A stretch of 16,528 nucleotides of DNA from an uncultured Eubacteriales bacterium (GTDB lineage: Bacteria; Bacillota; Clostridia; Peptostreptococcales; Anaerovoracaceae). The stretch's first letter is position 1. Every line of letters begins with the position of its first letter. The stretch is taken from positions 1 to 16,528 of the forward strand of contig UQMQ01000045.1 of NCBI GenBank assembly GCA_900542245.1. Reading direction: 5' to 3'. Below, one piece after another: positions 15,039 through 16,528 of the stretch. The position numbers and the translations under genes were made by a program. The notes beneath the pieces are model-generated. The model worked only from the letters and a program-made list of their open reading frames with translations, was not told the origin of the DNA and made no database searches.

Positions 15039-15157
15039 GGAAATATCACGCAGCGATATTTCCGGCATCACGACAAAAGCACCTTGTGAAGCGGCGCATA
15101 TTCATGAGCGTCATGTGCGCATAGAAATCTCAGATTTCGTGATGCACACTTTTATCC
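15039..15157 (+). repeat. Dispersed repeat, copy C with full hairpin
   Basis: The 96-base core (15062-15157) aligns to copies A and B without gaps, with about 13 differences from copy B. The 5' hairpin (15039-15063) has perfect 9-base arms, GGAAATATC and GATATTTCC, around a 7-base loop. The internal GAAATCTCAGATTTC hairpin is at 15124-15138. Bases 15034-15038 (GTGTA) extend similarity to copy A slightly. It lies between udk and the box array. Confidence 0.85.
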
Positions 15158-15183
15158 GAAAACAAGCGATTTGCGCCGGAAAA

Positions 15184-15210
15184 TGTCGAAATTTGACGAA
15201 ATATGTAGAA
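15184..15210 (+). promoter_or_regulatory. Three tandem Spo0A-box-like sites, 10-base spacing
   Basis: TGTCGAA (15184-15190), TGACGAA (15194-15200) and TGTAGAA (15204-15210) are in tandem, with starts exactly 10 bases apart. The first two fit the known Spo0A-box core TGNCGAA perfectly and the third has one mismatch. The spacing equals that of the paired boxes in the B. subtilis abrB operator. TAGAAT (15206-15211), a 5/6 match to a -10 hexamer, overlaps the third box and has no good -35, so Spo0A could either activate or block a promoter starting near 15218. This is inference; no Spo0A gene is in the window. Confidence 0.55.
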
Positions 15211-15223
15211 TTTTAGGGAAAAG

Positions 15224-15277
15224 AAAACACCTTTTTTGTCTGAATTTGTGATAAAAGTAAGACATAGGAGGTGTTTT
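15224..15277 (+). promoter_or_regulatory. Leader hairpin sequestering the RBS of the 15281 gene
   Basis: AAAACACCT (15224-15232) is the exact complement of AGGTGTTTT (15269-15277). The pairing continues inward through two G-U pairs, an A-U pair and one T-T mismatch to TGTCT (15237-15241) with AGACA (15260-15264), about 17 pairs around an 18-base loop. The 3' arm contains the RBS AGGAGGTG (15266-15273), and seven T (15274-15280) end at the start codon. It could act as an RBS lock, an RNA thermometer or a terminator-like attenuator. Confidence 0.6.
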
Positions 15278-15280
15278 TTT

Positions 15281-15706
15281 ATGGAAAAAAATCTAAGAAC
15301 AGGTAATGCATACGGAACGGCACCAAAAGGACTGAAACTGCCGGACACTGTTTACAGGCAGGCACTTTGGGCAGCGCGGGATTTGCCGCGTTTACATGAA
15401 AAACTGGCGGAAATGGAGGAGGAATGTGATGCACTGTATGCAGCGGACCCATCGCGGCAGCGTGTGATGCAAAGCGGCTGCATCCATGATGTGACCGGAA
15501 GAAAAGCAGCGGAGCTCGCCCAGCTTTCTCAGCGGGTACAAGCTATGGAGGAAGCATTTGGAACAACACCGGACAAATATCAACAGGGCATTCGGGATTA
15601 TTTGTGTCTGGGCGTACCTTATCCGGAGACCTTTCATCGCAATACGTGGAAACGCTGGCAGAAGATCGTTGTCTACCAATTAGCGTTAAATTTAAAAATT
15701 TTATAA
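15281..15706 (+). CDS. Small protein resembling phage RinA/ArpU-type regulators
   Basis: A 141-residue protein that I do not recognise with certainty. The pattern suits clostridial prophage proteins related to the RinA/ArpU late-transcription regulators: a helical Glu-rich part (about 35-55), an Arg/Lys-containing middle (VTGRKAAELAQLSQRVQAMEE, 71-91), then a C-terminal helix-turn-helix-like stretch GVPYPETFHRNTWKRWQKIVVYQLALNL (111-138). There are no phage neighbours, so it may be a domesticated or orphan gene. The ATG at 15281 has a textbook AGGAGGTG 7 bases upstream; an in-frame TTG at 15236 lies inside the leader hairpin. It is likely controlled by the upstream box array and hairpin. A separate promoter follows. 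Confidence 0.55.
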   Translation: MEKNLRTGNAYGTAPKGLKLPDTVYRQALWAARDLPRLHEKLAEMEEECDALYAADPSRQRVMQSGCIHDVTGRKAAELAQLSQRVQAMEEAFGTTPDKYQQGIRDYLCLGVPYPETFHRNTWKRWQKIVVYQLALNLKIL

Positions 15707-15723
15707 AAAATGTAAAAAAGTAC

Positions 15724-15751
15724 TGGAATTTAATTTTTAATATGATATAAT
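15724..15751 (+). promoter_or_regulatory. Extended -10 promoter for the SAF-domain gene
   Basis: A perfect TATAAT (15746-15751) is preceded by TGA, giving an extended -10 (TGATATAAT). The best -35 is a weak TGGAAT at 15724-15729 with a 16-base spacer. The surrounding 15690-15760 is very AT-rich compared with the rest of the window. Transcription would start near 15758, 32 bases before the ATG. Confidence 0.65.
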
Positions 15752-15789
15752 GATACTGTCAATTACTGTATTCATAGAAAGGATAGAAC

Positions 15790-16395
15790 ATGAAATGGAG
15801 TAAAAAACGTATCATTGGTATCATTTTGATCCTCTCAACCCTGACTGCGCTCGCCTTTTGGGAGCTTTGGGGCAGGAGTCATCTCGGATATCAAAAAATT
15901 CCGGTACTCAAAAAGGATGCAGAGCGGTATACGAAGATTACGGCGGACATGCTGACCTTCAAGCCGCTCGAGCATCCGAACAAGGGTACCTTGACCAAGG
16001 CAGATGTCAGTGCGCTGGAGGGTATGGCGGCAGGACAGTATATCCCCGCAGGGGAGCCGCTGTACGCCAACTATTTTACGGAGCCGACCTATATGACCGG
16101 AGGGGGAACCGGAACCTTTATTCTTGCCTTGCCGGAGCAATGGCTGACTGCTTATCCACAGACGCTGCGCAGAGGCGACCGCGTCTTTTTTTATTGCGGC
16201 GGCGAGGCGGTAACCGACGCGATTGCTGTCCATGTGAAGGACGGAAACAATCAGGAAATCTACTCCGCAGGAAATGAACGGCTGCAGGATTCCGGGCGCG
16301 TGCAGAGCATCGAGGTCGCGGTGAACGCGGCGCAGGCAGTGCAGCTAGAGCGGCTGGCAGCCAAGGGTAACCGTTTCCTGCTCTTGTATCAGTAG
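15790..16395 (+). CDS. SAF-domain, CpaB/RcpC-like membrane-anchored protein
   Basis: A 201-residue protein with a short basic N terminus and one membrane segment (residues 8-25), the rest probably outside. Residues about 37-98 look like a SAF domain: a conserved entry strand, KITADMLTFKPL, and the closing AGQYIPAGEPLYANYF. The next 100 residues contain ILALPEQWLTAYPQTLRRGDRV, like the RcpC/CpaB second domain. CpaB proteins work in Flp/Tad pilus assembly, and clostridial short versions precede CpaE/CpaF ATPase genes. RBS AAAGGA precedes the ATG. The next gene starts 9 bases after the stop. The call is by pattern only; it could be a pilus or a secretion component. Confidence 0.65.
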   Translation: MKWSKKRIIGIILILSTLTALAFWELWGRSHLGYQKIPVLKKDAERYTKITADMLTFKPLEHPNKGTLTKADVSALEGMAAGQYIPAGEPLYANYFTEPTYMTGGGTGTFILALPEQWLTAYPQTLRRGDRVFFYCGGEAVTDAIAVHVKDGNNQEIYSAGNERLQDSGRVQSIEVAVNAAQAVQLERLAAKGNRFLLLYQ

Positions 16396-16404
16396 GTGGG
16401 CGCG

Positions 16405-16528
16405 ATGAAACAGACATTTGAAGAAGCCTGCGCACTGGTACAGGCAGTGATGGAGGGTCGCTGGCGCGCCGCCGATGATGAAGCAAAGGCGATGCTTTTG
16501 GAACGTGAGAAACGCGCGATCATGGGCT
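16405..16528 (+). CDS. Start of an unidentified gene (3' partial)
   Basis: ATG at 16405 with TAGGTGGG upstream opens a frame that runs off the window. Only 41 residues are visible (MKQTFEEACALVQAVMEGRW, then ADDEAKAMLLEREKRAIMG), helical and charged, with no recognisable motif. The 9-base gap from the SAF gene argues for one operon. If the upstream gene is CpaB-like, a CpaE/CpaF-type ATPase would be a natural product, but the fragment does not show it. Confidence 0.6.
   Translation, partial: MKQTFEEACALVQAVMEGRWRAADDEAKAMLLEREKRAIMG

Larger units (their letters stand above)
14960..15280. other. Gene-free 321-base stretch: repeat, Spo0A-like boxes, leader hairpin
   Basis: After udk there is about 75 bases with CGTACA/TGTACG inverted bits but no clear terminator. 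Repeat copy C (15039-15157), a tandem box array (15184-15210) and a hairpin over the RBS (15224-15277) follow. An open frame at 14865-15089 is a shadow running from udk into the repeat. Confidence 0.75.

Noticed and set aside
1..16528. tRNA or rRNA genes, insertion sequences with transposase, CRISPR-Cas
   Set aside because: No cloverleaf or rRNA-like stretch, no transposase or integrase motifs, and no regular direct-repeat/spacer array was found by eye.

Overview
The window looks like chromosomal DNA from a mid-GC member of the Clostridia (Firmicutes). The evidence is the clpP-clpX-lon-ysxC gene order, strong AGGAGG-type ribosome binding sites, a Firmicutes-type GlpP antiterminator, the clostridial FAD oxidoreductase/DUF1667 pair, and Spo0A-box-like DNA. 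An Oscillospiraceae/Butyricicoccaceae-like gut anaerobe is my guess only. All convincing genes lie on the + strand; the long minus-strand frames are shadows of GC-rich codon use.

Layout. 1-4359: protein quality control, with clpP (5' end outside the window), clpX, a hairpin, lon, and a strong terminator. 4361-7352: a new promoter, then ysxC/engB (ribosome assembly GTPase), a DUF1232 membrane protein, hpt (purine salvage), a DUF1461-like membrane protein, and a DJ-1/PfpI protein preceded by an unusual array of CGAA motifs on a 10-bp spacing. 7353-8776: a PHP-domain phosphoesterase/RNase-AM-like gene bracketed by inverted copies of a 96-bp repeat, then a terminator. 8777-12546: a two-gene FAD oxidoreductase module (a GlpA-like protein with a C-terminal [2Fe-2S] domain, and a second FAD protein fused to DUF1667) followed by glpP; together they suggest anaerobic glycerol-3-phosphate oxidation with local antitermination control. 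12567-14959: a beta-CASP metallo-beta-lactamase nuclease and uridine kinase. 14960-15280: a third repeat copy, three tandem Spo0A-box-like sites, and a long hairpin that buries a ribosome binding site. 15281-15706: a small protein resembling phage RinA/ArpU-type late regulators. 15790-end: a SAF/CpaB-like membrane protein and the start of a further gene, possibly the beginning of a pilus/Tad locus.

The most interesting parts are not the housekeeping genes. They are (i) a structured 96-119 bp repeat present three times without indels, (ii) two arrays of Spo0A-box-like motifs on a 10-bp spacing, and (iii) the combination of such an array, an RBS-sequestering hairpin and a phage-type regulator gene at 15184-15706. 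No search could be run; family names rest on motifs recognised by eye.
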